A stretch of DNA of 64,000 nt from Sinonovacula constricta. Taxonomy: Eukaryota > Mollusca > Bivalvia > Cardiida > Solecurtidae. Shown in pieces: positions 42,954-54,600 of this stretch. Below the pieces are notes generated by a model. That model made no database searches and had not been told where the DNA came from. It saw nothing but the letters and a program-made list of their open reading frames with translations. Position 1 is the stretch's first letter. The number at the start of each line of letters is the position of its first letter. The DNA lies in the NCBI GenBank assembly GCA_007844125.1, contig CM017569.1, positions 10,921,686-10,985,685 of the forward strand, read 5' to 3'. Position numbers and translations under genes: made by a program.

Positions 42954-43010
42954 TTTATATCTTTCAAAGCTTAAAATTCTGTTGTTGTTTTTAATGTTTA
43001 CAAAATACCC

Positions 43011-43185
43011 ACCGGACCTGGTAGCGCAATCGGTAGAGCGTCGGCTCTAGGTACGGGAGGCCCCGGGTTCGATCCCGGGCCGCGACATACCAAAGTCGTT
43101 AAAAATGGTAGTGGTATAGCTCCCTTGCTAATGCTCAAGCAAATATAAGGGTAGTTTCATGACTGGTTGAAAGATGTAATCATAC
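43011..43185 (+). mobile_element. SINE (family B) head leading into the 27 bp array
   Basis: The tRNA-like head has A box TAGCGCAATCGG and B box GGTTCGATCCC. It is followed by the same body as at 51220-51305 (CCAAAGTCGTTAAAAATGGT) up to ATGACTGGTTGA. There the 27 bp minisatellite takes over, so the array grew within or replaced the SINE body. Confidence 0.82.
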
Positions 43186-46100
43186 ATTGAAGGGTTGATG
43201 TTATGATGGAGGATTGAAGGGTTGATGTTATTATGGAGGATTGAAAAACTGATGTTATGATGGAGGATTGAAGGACTGATGTTATGATGGCGGATTGAAG
43301 GGCTGATGTTATGATGGCGGATTGAAGGACTGATGTTATGATGGCGGATTGAAGGGATTGAAGGACTGATGTTATGATGGAGGATTGAAGGGCTGATGTT
43401 ATGATGGAGGATTGAAGGACTGATGTTATGATGGTGGATTAAAGGGCTGATGTTATGATGGCGGATTGAAGGACTGATGTTATGATGGAGGATTGAAGGA
43501 CTGATGTTATAATGGCGGATTGAAGGGCTGATATTATGATGGCGGATTGAAGGGATGAGGTTATGATGGCGGATTGAAGGACTGATGTTATGATGGAGGA
43601 TTGAAGGGCTGATTTTATGATGGCGGATTGAAGGGCTGAGGTTATGATGGCGGATTGAAGGACTGATGTTATGATGGCGGATTGAAGGGCTGATATTATG
43701 ATGGCGGATTGAAGGACTGATGTTATGATGGAGGATTGAAGGACTGATGTTATGATGGCGGATTGAAGGGCTGAGGTTATGATGGAGGATTGAAGGACTG
43801 ATGTTATGATGGCGGATTGAAGGGCTGATTTTATGATGGAGGATTGAAGGACTGATGTTATGATGGAGGATTGAAGGGCTGATGTTATGATGGAGGATTG
43901 AAGGGCTGATGTTATGATGGAGGATTGAAGAGTTGATGTTATGATGGAGGATTGAAGGACTGATGTTATGATGGAGGATTGAAGGACTGATGTTATGATG
44001 GCGGATTGAAGGGCTGATGTTATGATGGAGGATTGAAGGACTGATGTTATGATGGAGGATTGAAGGGCAGAGGTTATGATGGAGGATTGAAGGACTGATG
44101 TTATGATGGAGGATTGAAGGGCTGATGTTATGATGGTGGATTAAAGGGCTGATGTTATGATGGAGGATTGAAGAGTTGATGTTATAATGGAGGATTGAAG
44201 AGCTGATGTTATGATGGAGGATTGAAGGACTGATGTTATGATGGCGGATTGAAGGGCTGATGTTATGATGGAGGATTGAAGGGCAGAGGTTATGATGGAG
44301 GATTGAAGGACTGATGTTATGATGGAGGATTGAAGGGCTGATGTTATGATGGTGGATTAAAGGGCTGATGTTATGATGGAGGATTGAAGGACTGATGTTA
44401 TGATGGAGGATTGAAGGACTGATGTTATGATTGCGGATTGAAGGGCTGATGTTATGATGGAGGATTGAAGGGTAGATGTTATGATGGAGGATTGAAGGAC
44501 TGATGTTATGATGGAGGATTGAAGGACTGATGTTATGATGGCGGATTGAAGGGCTGATATTATGATGGCGGATTGAAGGACTGATGTTATGATGGAGGAT
44601 TGAAGGACTGATGTTATGATGGCGGATTGAAGGGTTGATGTTATGATGGAGGATTGAAGGGCTGATGTTATGATGGAGGATTGAAGGACTGATGTTATGA
44701 TGGAGGATTGAAGGACTGATGTTATGATGGAGGATTGAAGGGCAGAGGTTATGATGGAGGATTGAAGGACTGATGTTATGATGGAGGATTGAAGGGATGA
44801 GGTTATGATGGAGGATTGAAGGACTGATGTTATGATGGCGGATTGAAGGGTTGATGTTATGATGGAGGATTGAAGGACTGATGTTATGATGGAGGATTGA
44901 AGGACTGATGTTATGATGGAGGATTGAAGGGCTGATGTTATGATGGCGGATTGAAGGGCTGATGTTATGATGGCGGATTGAAGGGTAGATGTTATGATGG
45001 AGGATTGAAGGGTTGATGTTATGATGGAGGATTGAAGAACTGATGTTATGATGGAGGATTGAAGGACTGATGTTATGATGGAGGATTGAAGGGCAGAGGT
45101 TATGATGGAGGATTGAAGGACTGATGTTATGATGGAGGATTGAAGGGATGAGGTTATGATGGAGGATTGAAGGACTGATGTTATGATGGCGGATTGAAGG
45201 GTTGATGTTATGATGGAGGATTGAAGGGCTGATGTTATGATGGAGGATTGAAGGACTGATGTTATGATGGAGGATTGAAGGACTGATGTTATGATGGAGG
45301 ATTGAAGGACTGATGTTATGATGGAGGATTGAAGGACTGATGTTATGATGGAGGATTGAAGGACTGATGTTATGATGGAGGATTGAAGAACTGATGTTAT
45401 GATGGAGGATTGAAGAACTGATGTTATGATGGAGGATTGAAGGACTGATGTTATGATGGAGGATTGAAGGACTGATGTTATGATGGAGGATTGAAGAACT
45501 GATGTTATGATGGAGGATTGAAGAACTGATGTTATGATGGAGGATTGAAGGACTGATGTTATGATGGAGGATTGAAGAACTGATGTTATGATGGAGGATT
45601 GAAGAACTGATGTTATGATGGAGGATTGAAGGACTGATGTTATGATGGAGGATTGAAGGGCTGATGTTATGATGGAGGATTGAAGGACTGATGTTATGAT
45701 GGAGGATTGAAGGGCAGAGGTTATGATGGAGGATTGAAGGACTGATGTTATGATGGAGGATTGAAGGACTGATGTTATGATGGAGGATTGAAGGACTGAT
45801 GTTATGATGGAGGATTGAAGAACTGATGTTATGATGGAGGATTGAAGGACTGATGTTATGATGGAGGATTGAAGGGCAGAGGTTATGATGGAGGATTGAA
45901 GGACTGATGTTATGATGGAGGATTGAAGGGATGAGGTTATGATGGCGGATTGAAGGACTGATGTTATGATGGCGGATTGAAGGGTTGATGTTATGATGGA
46001 GGATTGAAGGACTGATGTTATGATGGCGGATTACAGGGCTGATGTTATGATGGCGGATTGAAGGACTGATGTTATGATGGAGGATTGAAGGACTGATGTT

Positions 46101-48262
46101 ATGATGGCGGATTGAAGGGCTGATGTTATGATGGCGGATTGAAGGACTGATGTTATGATGGAGGATTGAAGGGCTGATGTTATGATGGAGGATTGAAGGA
46201 CTGATGTTATGATGGAGGATTGAAGGACTGATGTTATGATGGCGGATTGAAGGGTTGATGTTATGATGGAGGATTGAAGGGCTGATGTTATGATGGAGGA
46301 TTGAAGGACTGATGTTATGATGGAGGATTGAAGGGCTGATGTTATGATGGAGGATTGAAGGACTGATGTTATGATGGCGGATTGAAGGGATGATGTTATG
46401 ATGGAGGATTGAAGGACTGATGTTATGATGGAGGATTGAAGGGCTGAGGTTATGATGGAGGATTGAAGGGCTGATGTTATGATGGAGGATTGAAGGGTTG
46501 ATGTTATGATGGAGGATTTAAGGGCTGATGTTATGATGGAGGATTGAAGGGCTGAGGTTATGATGGCAGATTAAAGGGCTGAGGTTATGATGGAGGATTG
46601 AAGGGCTGATGTTATGATGGAGGATTGAAGGACTGATGTTATGATGGAGGATTGAAGGGCTCAGGTTATGATGGAGGATTGAAGAGTTGATGTTATGATG
46701 GAGGATTGAAGAGTTGATGTTATGATGGAGGATTGAAGGACTGATGTTATGATGGAGGATTGAAGGACTGATGTTATGATGGAGGATTGAAGGGCTGATG
46801 TTATGATGGAGGATTGAAGGACTGATGTTATGATGGAGGATTGAAGGGCTGATGTTATGATGGAGGATTGAAGGGCTGATGTTATGATGGAGGATTGAAG
46901 AGTTGATGTTATGATGGAGGATTGAAGGGCTGATGTTATGATGGAGGATTGAAGGGCTGAGGTTATGATGGAGGATTGAAGGACTGATGTTATGATGGAG
47001 GATTGAAGGGCTGATGTTATGATGGAGGATTGAAGGGCTGATGTTATGATGGAGGATTGAAGAGTTGATGTTATGATGGAGGATTGAAGGACTGATGTTA
47101 TGATGGAGGATTGAAGGGCTGAGGTTATGATGGAGGATTGAAGGGCTGAGGTTATGATGGAGGATTGAAGAGTTGATGTTATGATGGAGGATTGAAGAGC
47201 TGATGTTATGATGGAGGATTGAAGGGCTGAGGTTATGATGGAGGATTGAAGAGTTGATGTTATGATGGAGGATTGAAGGGCTCAGGTTATGATGGAGGAT
47301 TGAAGAGCTGATGTTATGATGGAGGATTGAAGGGCTGAGGTTATGATGGAGGATTGAAGAGTTGATGTTATGATGGAGGATTGAAGGGCTGATGTTATGA
47401 TGGAGGATTGAAGGACTGATGTTATGATGGAGGATTGAAGGGCTGATGTTATGATGGAGGATTGAAGGACTGATGTTATGATGGAGGATTGAAGGGCTGA
47501 GGTTATGATGGAGGATTGAAGGGCTCAGGTTATGATGGAGGATTGAAGGGTTGATGTTATGATGGAGGATTGAAGGGCTCAGGTTATGATGGAGGATTGA
47601 AGGACTCAGGTTATGATGGAGGATTGAAGAGTTGATGTTATGATGGAGGATTGAAGGGTTGATGTTATGATGGAGGATTGAAGGGCTGATGTTATGATGG
47701 AGGATTGAAGAGTTGATGTTATGATGGAGGATTGAAGAGCTGATGTTATGATGGAGGATTGAAGGGCTGAGGTTATGATGGAGGATTGAAGGACTGATGT
47801 TATGATGGAGGATTGAAGAGTTGATGTTATGATGGAGGATTGAAGAGCTGATGTTATGATGGAGGATTGAAGGGCTGAGGTTATGATGGAGGATTGAAGA
47901 GTTGATGTTATGATGGAGGATTGAAGGGCTCAGGTTATGATGGAGGATTGAAGAGTTGATGTTATGATGGAGGATTGAAGGGTTGATGTTATGATGGAGG
48001 ATTGAAGGGCTCAGGTTATGATGGAGGATTGAAGAGTTGATGTTATGATGGAGGATTAAAGGACTGAGGTTATGATGGAGGATTGAAGAGTTGATGTTAT
48101 GATGGAGGATTGAAGGGCTCAGGTTATGATGGAGGATTGAAGGGTTGATGTTATGATGGAGGATTGAAGGGCTGAGGTTATGATGGAGGATTGAAGGACT
48201 GATGTTATGATGTAGGATTGAAAGGCTGAGGTTATGATGCAGGATTTGCTGAAGGATTGACG
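43186..48262 (+). repeat. 27 bp minisatellite, about 188 units
   Basis: The unit is GATGTTATGATGGAGGATTG plus AAGGACT, with variants GGCGGATTG, GGGCTGAGG, GGGCTCAGG and AGAGTTGATG. Variant use changes along the array: GGCGG units are common before 46.5 kb, while AGAGTT and GGCTCAGG units are concentrated after it. The plus strand is closed by TGA in every unit. Two minus frames have no stop in the consensus but also no ATG. Confidence 0.98.
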
Positions 48263-48495
48263 GGCTAATGTTATGATGGCATATTGAAGGATTGATTTTA
48301 TAAAGGAGGATTGAAAGGTTGCTGTTATGATGGAGAATGCCTACTTTAAATCAGTTGAGGCTTTGTTAAGTCTCATGTTTACACAAGTCTCTACATGGTT
48401 TTTATAATAGTGCTTTGGACTGAAAAAGTGTCTGTCTACAGACAATGCAGGGACAGGCTTTCAAATACAGCCAGAGACATAATTATGGTTAAAAC

Positions 48496-48704
48496 CAGGG
48501 TTGTCATTAGGAGGCGGCTGGCGGCCGATTTGACCGCCTCAAAGGAAAATCGGGCCGCCTCAAATTTGAAGAAAAAAAAAGAAAATCGGTCCAGAGCATG
48601 CCCCCAGACCCCCCTAGCAGCGCTTCGTGCATTTGGCGCTCGCATAGCCTAGCCTCCTCAAAAGTTAATTGAGCCTGCTCAAAATATTTCTAGTGACAAC
48701 CCTG
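48496..48704. mobile_element. hAT-like MITE, copy 2
   Basis: 209 bp, starting CAGGGTTGTCATTAGGAGGC and ending TAGTGACAACCCTG, flanked by AAAAC on both sides. It has the same orientation as copy 1, and the two bracket the 27 bp array and its SINE head. Confidence 0.85.
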
Positions 48705-49129
48705 AAAACATAAGGTGGATCAAGATGGACAAGGTCAGATATGTTAAAACAAGAAAAAAATGTTTAATGTATAAGGATTTAAAAAAAATAGATGCGATAC
48801 AAAGCACCTTTATTATGATTTTTTTTTTGTATTAAATTTGACTTGGAACTCTGGATATGTATAAGAGCATGTTATAAGGTATAAATGTGGGAATTCTCTT
48901 CTAAAACCATGATAATTCAACAGGTAGGCATACTTTGCATGTCTTTTGTAGTCAGTATTGACTTTTGGCAGTACAAAGTTGAAGTTGAAGTTTTTCTCAG
49001 AACTATGATAAAATAAACAAAATTTACAGATTTGATCATTTGTATTCTTGCAATGAATTTGTGCACTGACAGAAGAATAGAGCAGAACTCGTGAATTGCA
49101 TAATGGGGTAGCAGAATATTTATTGTGAA

Positions 49130-49540
49130 TTATAAAGTTTCTATTAATTGTTAATTTAATAAAGTTTCTTTGAATCATTGATTTAGTAAAGTTTTTATTA
49201 ATCATTACTTTAGTAAAGTTTCTATTAATAATTAACTTTTTAACAGTCCTATCAAACAATCATTTAGTGAATGTTATATTATTCATTAATTTATGAAAGT
49301 TTCTATTTATCAATTATTTAGTAAAGTTTAAAAAAGCAAAGTTTCTATTAATCATTAATTTAGTGAAGTGTGAAGTTTTGATTATTTTTTTTAACGTAAA
49401 TTAGTTATTATTTATCATTAATTTATTACAACTTTCTATTAATCATTTATTAAGCAAAGTTTCTATTGATCATTAATTTAGTGAAGTTTGGATAAAACAT
49501 TTACTTAGTAAAGTTTCTATTAAATATTTATTTCTATTTA
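49130..49540. repeat. Degenerate tandem repeat, about 27-36 bp unit
   Basis: Units of the form AAAGTTTCTATTAATCATTA ATTTAGT are repeated about 12 times with indels. The minus-strand ORF across it (148 codons, INRNFT-like repeats) is a by-product. Confidence 0.85.
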
Positions 49541-50455
49541 TTTTTCTATAGACACAAGGCTATCAGAAAAAATGATCTTTAGGATATAATAACTTTTAAA
49601 ATTATCCTAAAATATTGTTATGTTAAAAACATAACAGGGACACCAACAAATGAGGTCTCTGAAGCAGTACACAGCAACAAGAAAATGAAAATGTTTTTAA
49701 AAAAACTTATAAAATAATAGTGGAGAAATCAGTTTTTTACTCTATGGACTTTTATATTGTGTTGCGAAGTATGAAGGATTAAAGTGTGTCACTATGTCAA
49801 AAATATATTCTATTAACAATAAAAAAGTTCTTTTTTTGTCAGACATGTTTTATGTATATCATAAATAGGCTGTTCACACAGACCTAAAGTAAATCATGGT
49901 ATCTTTATCATTCAGCAAATATTTTGACCCTTTATCAAAAATTGTATGTGACCTGAAAGATAGGGGTCCTTATTTATAAACTGTACAGTGTACTTAAGTA
50001 CACAGTAAAATCAATGTCATTTAATGTAAGTAGTCAGATGATTTTGGCGAGAAGTGACAGTAGTTAAAATGTAATCATAACTTGATTAGACCATGACACC
50101 ACATGTAGATCCTGATCAGCCAGCTCCTTCTATGAACTTAAACTTAAACTTAATACATACATATGAGTTTAATTGGTTAAGGAAATAACTTCAATTTCAA
50201 TTCTTTGATATTAACTTTAAGTGATACTTGATCATAAATTTGCATCAGGGATATGTAAAATCCTAAAATTATTTATGCATTATTTTTATATGAAATGTTT
50301 CTGCGTATAATATGGTTCATGTTCTAGTGCAGCAATTCTAATTAATCATGATTACTGTATTGTTATCATTTCACTATCAACTGTAGTTAGTTAGATTGTC
50401 TGTCTTGTCAACCAACTTGTCCAGTAATAAGGGAGATCTTGGCAATGGCTGGATA
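49541..50455. other. AT-rich non-coding stretch
   Basis: No gene is recognised. At about 50098-50135, GTAGATCCTGATCAGCCAGC resembles pieces at 17060 and 56830, which fits a dispersed repeat. Confidence 0.45.
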
Positions 50456-50456
50456 G

Positions 50457-50895
50457 ACCATTTTTTTACCTGGTTATGCTTTAACCGTATTTTGGACCTT
50501 GACATGCTTTATCTGTATTCCTGACATTGACATGCGTAATCAATATTTTTTTAACCTTGATATGCCTTATTAGTATTTTTTTTTTACCTTGACATGCTTT
50601 ATCCATATCTTTTATCTTGACATGCTTTATCCATATTTTTTTCATTGACATACTTTTTCCATATTTTTACATTGACATGCTTTATCAGTATTTTTTACCT
50701 TGTGATTTATCCATATTTTTACCTTAACATACTTTATCCATATTTTTTTTAAAATTGACATGCTTTATCCATATTTTTGACATTGACATGCTTCATCAGT
50801 ATTTTTTTACCTTGACATGCATTATCAGTATTTTTGTTACCTTGACATGCTTTGTCAATATTTTTTACCTTGACTTATTTTATCCATATTTAATA
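50457..50895 (+). repeat. Degenerate tandem repeat, about 30 bp unit
   Basis: About 13 copies of CCTTGACATGCTTTATCCAT ATTTTTT with length changes in the T run. Confidence 0.88.
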
Positions 50896-51147
50896 TGAAA
50901 TATGCATAATCATTTTTTCATAATTTAATATCCTCTAAACTTAAAAAAGAGTTAAGTTTACATTACTCCATGTGTCTAACTATATGTACAATACACAGAT
51001 TAGTTTGGTTAAATGATGGAGATGTTTGCAATAAATACCAGTAACATTGTTTTACTTTAAGCAATTTGGTTATGTAGATATCTGCTCAAGAAGATAATGT
51101 ACATTCATATTAGCCAGGTCAGTATATGAAATAAACCTGCATAAGAT

Positions 51148-51465
51148 GAACCGGACCTAGAAGTGCAATAGGTCGGGTCTAGGCTCTCAGTACAGGAGGC
51201 CCAACGTTTGATCCCAGGCCATGATATACCAAAGTCGTTAAAGATGGTAGTGGTATAGCTTTCTTAGTAATGCTCTGGCAAATACAAGGGTAGTTATATG
51301 ACTGATTCGCCCAATGTCCGGATAATGTGACTGGGTGTGGTATCAAACCAGGTGTTCACGGCATGCAATATATAGTGAAGACAGCACTATATCTGCTTCA
51401 AGTGGACACTGTCTCCAGATAACTGAAAAACTGTTGGTCGGATGGTAAACCCAATAAACAATAAA
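51148..51465 (+). mobile_element. SINE (family B), full-length but diverged
   Basis: The degenerate tRNA-like head (GAACCGGACCTAGAAGTGCA, B box ACGTTTGATCCCAG) is followed by the complete body seen in parts at 43011 and 38756. It ends CTGTTGGTCGGATGG and AACCCAATAAACAATAAA. Confidence 0.78.
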
Positions 51466-51615
51466 TATTATGAAATGCTTATGCTGACTGTATCTTAACC
51501 AAAATGTAAATACATCCTAAAAATAAATTGCATTGACTCAATATTTGTTTTATTGGTGCTACTGTTAGTTTCCCAAATCAGAACAGAAACAAATAAAAAG
51601 AAATATTTTCTGTAG

Positions 51616-54600
51616 ATGTGCAGCATGTCGAAAGGGTCCCATCTTCAGCTGGAGTCTGTGCTACAGATTGTCACGGAAACAGAGCAGATTCTTTGGAACC
51701 AAGGGGGAATTGGGGACCAGTTATCAGATCAACCTATACTACCGGAGACTGACGTTGGATCGGTCATACTGAGGTTAGTTCCGGGTTATGTTTCCTCTTA
51801 GCCAGCACACAAAGTGTTCAAATAGTGATCTACACTTCTACTTGTTGATCTTAATTCTTGCCATTTATTAACTTTGCAAGACATATCAAGCTCCCTCTCT
51901 TAAGCAACATCGAGGGGAAGGAGAGAAATTGGTTGTTTAAGAGAGGTTGTTGCTCTAGAGAGGTAACCCCTATATATGATATTTTAGTATCAGTAGTATT
52001 CATGGTTTTAAAAATAGTTAATGTTGTTGGCTGTCTTCTGGCATTTTCATTTAAAATAGTTTTTAGCTCACCTGAGCACAACGTGCTCAAGGGGAGCTTT
52101 TGTGATACCGCCTCGTCCGTCGTCCGTCGTCCGTCGTCCGTCGTTCGTCGTTCGTCGTCAACATTTACCTTGTGAACACACTAGAGGCCACAATTTTTAT
52201 CCAATCTTCATCAAACTTGGTCAGAATGTTTGTCTGCATGAAATCTTGGATGAGTTCATTATCGGGTCACCTGGGGTCAAAAAGTAGGTCACGAGGTCAA
52301 ATTTATGGAAAAACTTGTGAACACACTAGAGACCACATTTATAGCCCAATCTTCACCAAACTTGGTCAGAATGTTTGTCTGCATAAAATCTTGGATGAGT
52401 TCGTAACTGGGTCACGTGGGGTCAAAAAGTAGGTCACTAGGTCAAATCTTAGAAAAAGCTTGTGAACACACTAGAGGCCACATTTATGGCCCAATCTTCA
52501 CCAAACTTGGTCAGAATGTTTGTCTGCATGAAATCTTGGATGAGTTCGTAACTGGGTCACGTGGGTCAAAAAGTAGGTCACGAGGTCAAATCTTAGAAAA
52601 AGCTTGTGAACACACTAGAGGCCACATTTATGGCCCAATCTTCACCAAACTTGGTCAGAATGTTTGTCTTCATGAAATCTTGGATGAGTTCGTAACTGGG
52701 TCACGTGGGGTCAAAAAGTAGGTCACTAGGTCAAATCTTAGAAAAAGCTTGTGAACACACTAGAGGCCACATTTATGGCCCAATCTTCACCAAACTTGGT
52801 CAGAATGTTTGTCTGCATTAAATCTTGGATAAGTTCGTAACTGGGTCACGTGGGGTCAAAAAGTAGATCACTAGGTCAAATCTAAGAAAAAGCTTGTGAA
52901 CACACTAGAGGCCACATTTTTGGCCCAATCTTCACCAAACTTGGTCAGAATGTTTGTCTGCATGAAATCTTGGATGAGTTCGTAACTGGGTCACGTGGGG
53001 TCAAAAAGTAGGTCACTAGGTCAAATCTTAGAAAAAGCTTGTGAACACACTAGAGGCCACATTTATGGCCCAATCTTCACCAAACTTGGTCAGAATGTTT
53101 GTCTGCATGAAATCTTGGATGAGTTCATAACTGGGTCACGTGGGGTCAAAAAGTAGGTCAAATCTTAGAAAAAGCTTGTAAACACACTAGAGGCCCTATT
53201 TATAGGCCAATCTTCATGAGTTCGTTATTGGGTCTCGTAGGGTCATAAAGTAGGTCACTAGGTTAAATTTTAGAAAAAGCTTGTGAAATACTTAAGAGGC
53301 TACATTGATGGCCCAGTCTTCACCAAACTTGACCATCATGTTTGCCAGTATGAAATCTTACATATGTTTTGAAGTGAGTCATGTGGATTCAATAGGTTAC
53401 TTGGTAAAATTCTAGAAAATGTTATCAACCCAGTGGCCACACTAATGGTCCAATCTTCACCAAAGATTTCTAAAGTAAATAATTCTTAATTACTTAATGC
53501 CAGATTTGAGCCTACATAAAGCCTGTGTCATCAGGTGAGCGATTAAGGGCCATCATGGCCCTCTTGTATTACTATTTATCTTTTTTGTATTATTGGTCAT
53601 TTACAAATGTTCCATGATACTGGTTGGTATATCTTTAAGTTTGTTCTGTTAGACAGCTTTTGTGCTCTTTCATCTGGTGCTGCCATGTACTATCTAATAG
53701 AATGAACTTCACCTGCTTTTTATTTATGTGATAGTGGACCTGAAATTGTTGGTTTTAAATTCTTATTTTTCTAATTTTACAATCTCATATGCAGAGAAAC
53801 ACATTCCTGTATTTTTAAATGATTTTTTTCTTATTATTCTTGTATTGGTATAAACCATTTTAGTATTCATACTCATGGACTAATTAACTAGATATAATTG
53901 ATGACCTATTTGATTGACATTGCATTGGTGTCAATTGGTGATGCTTGTTTCTTGTAAATAATATGCTTCTAGCTGATTCAGCTACATCTCTGCTAGGCTT
54001 TATCTGTACAATATTGTGTTATTTTGATTTACAGGCATGGCACATACACTGAGCATATTCACAAACACTTTATGCGCCTTGAGTAAGTTATCTTACTTGC
54101 TTTATTTTAATTGTGCACCAATTAATAAGATATGAATTATATGTTTTTTAGCTTTTAAAATCTTCGCAAACAATTGTGATTTGTATAGCAATACATTAAT
54201 ATTAACTCTTTTTAGCTTTTTGAGTTTATTTTGAATTGTAAGAAAATTTAACCTGGGTTTTGTTATCCTAAGTTTTATGTCTTAACCATATGGGCATTCA
54301 ATATTCTGAAATTTGCCAACAAGAGTAACAAAATTATGTATTGTTAGTGCTAAGTATGTTTTTGTTACTTTCTAGGCAGAGGAAATGTTGCTTGTTGCTA
54401 GCTGCATGTAAACAGCGATTTGCCAGTGTACGATTGGTATGTATGGACTACTTGCTACTTGTTATTGAGAGGAAACAAGCTATCATAGTATGGCATTAAT
54501 TGAATTATAATTTATTTTATTAAGCCTCACAGTCTTTAGTCTAAATTACTTATTTTCAAAAAGTTGTGGGAGGGTGTGTGTGTGGGGGTGCTAAGCCCGC

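Noticed and set aside
43011..43090. Intact tRNA gene on the plus strand
   Set aside because: The same body sequence follows as in the diverged SINE at 51148, so it is a SINE head.
48813..49259. 148-codon ORF with INRNFT-like repeats
   Set aside because: It follows from the degenerate AAAGTTTCTATTAATCATTA tandem repeat and has no other coding signs.
52102..52721. ORFs of 61-105 codons with repeated HTRGHIYGPIFTKLGQNVC
   Set aside because: They are frames through the 146 bp VNTR units of the TIR element.
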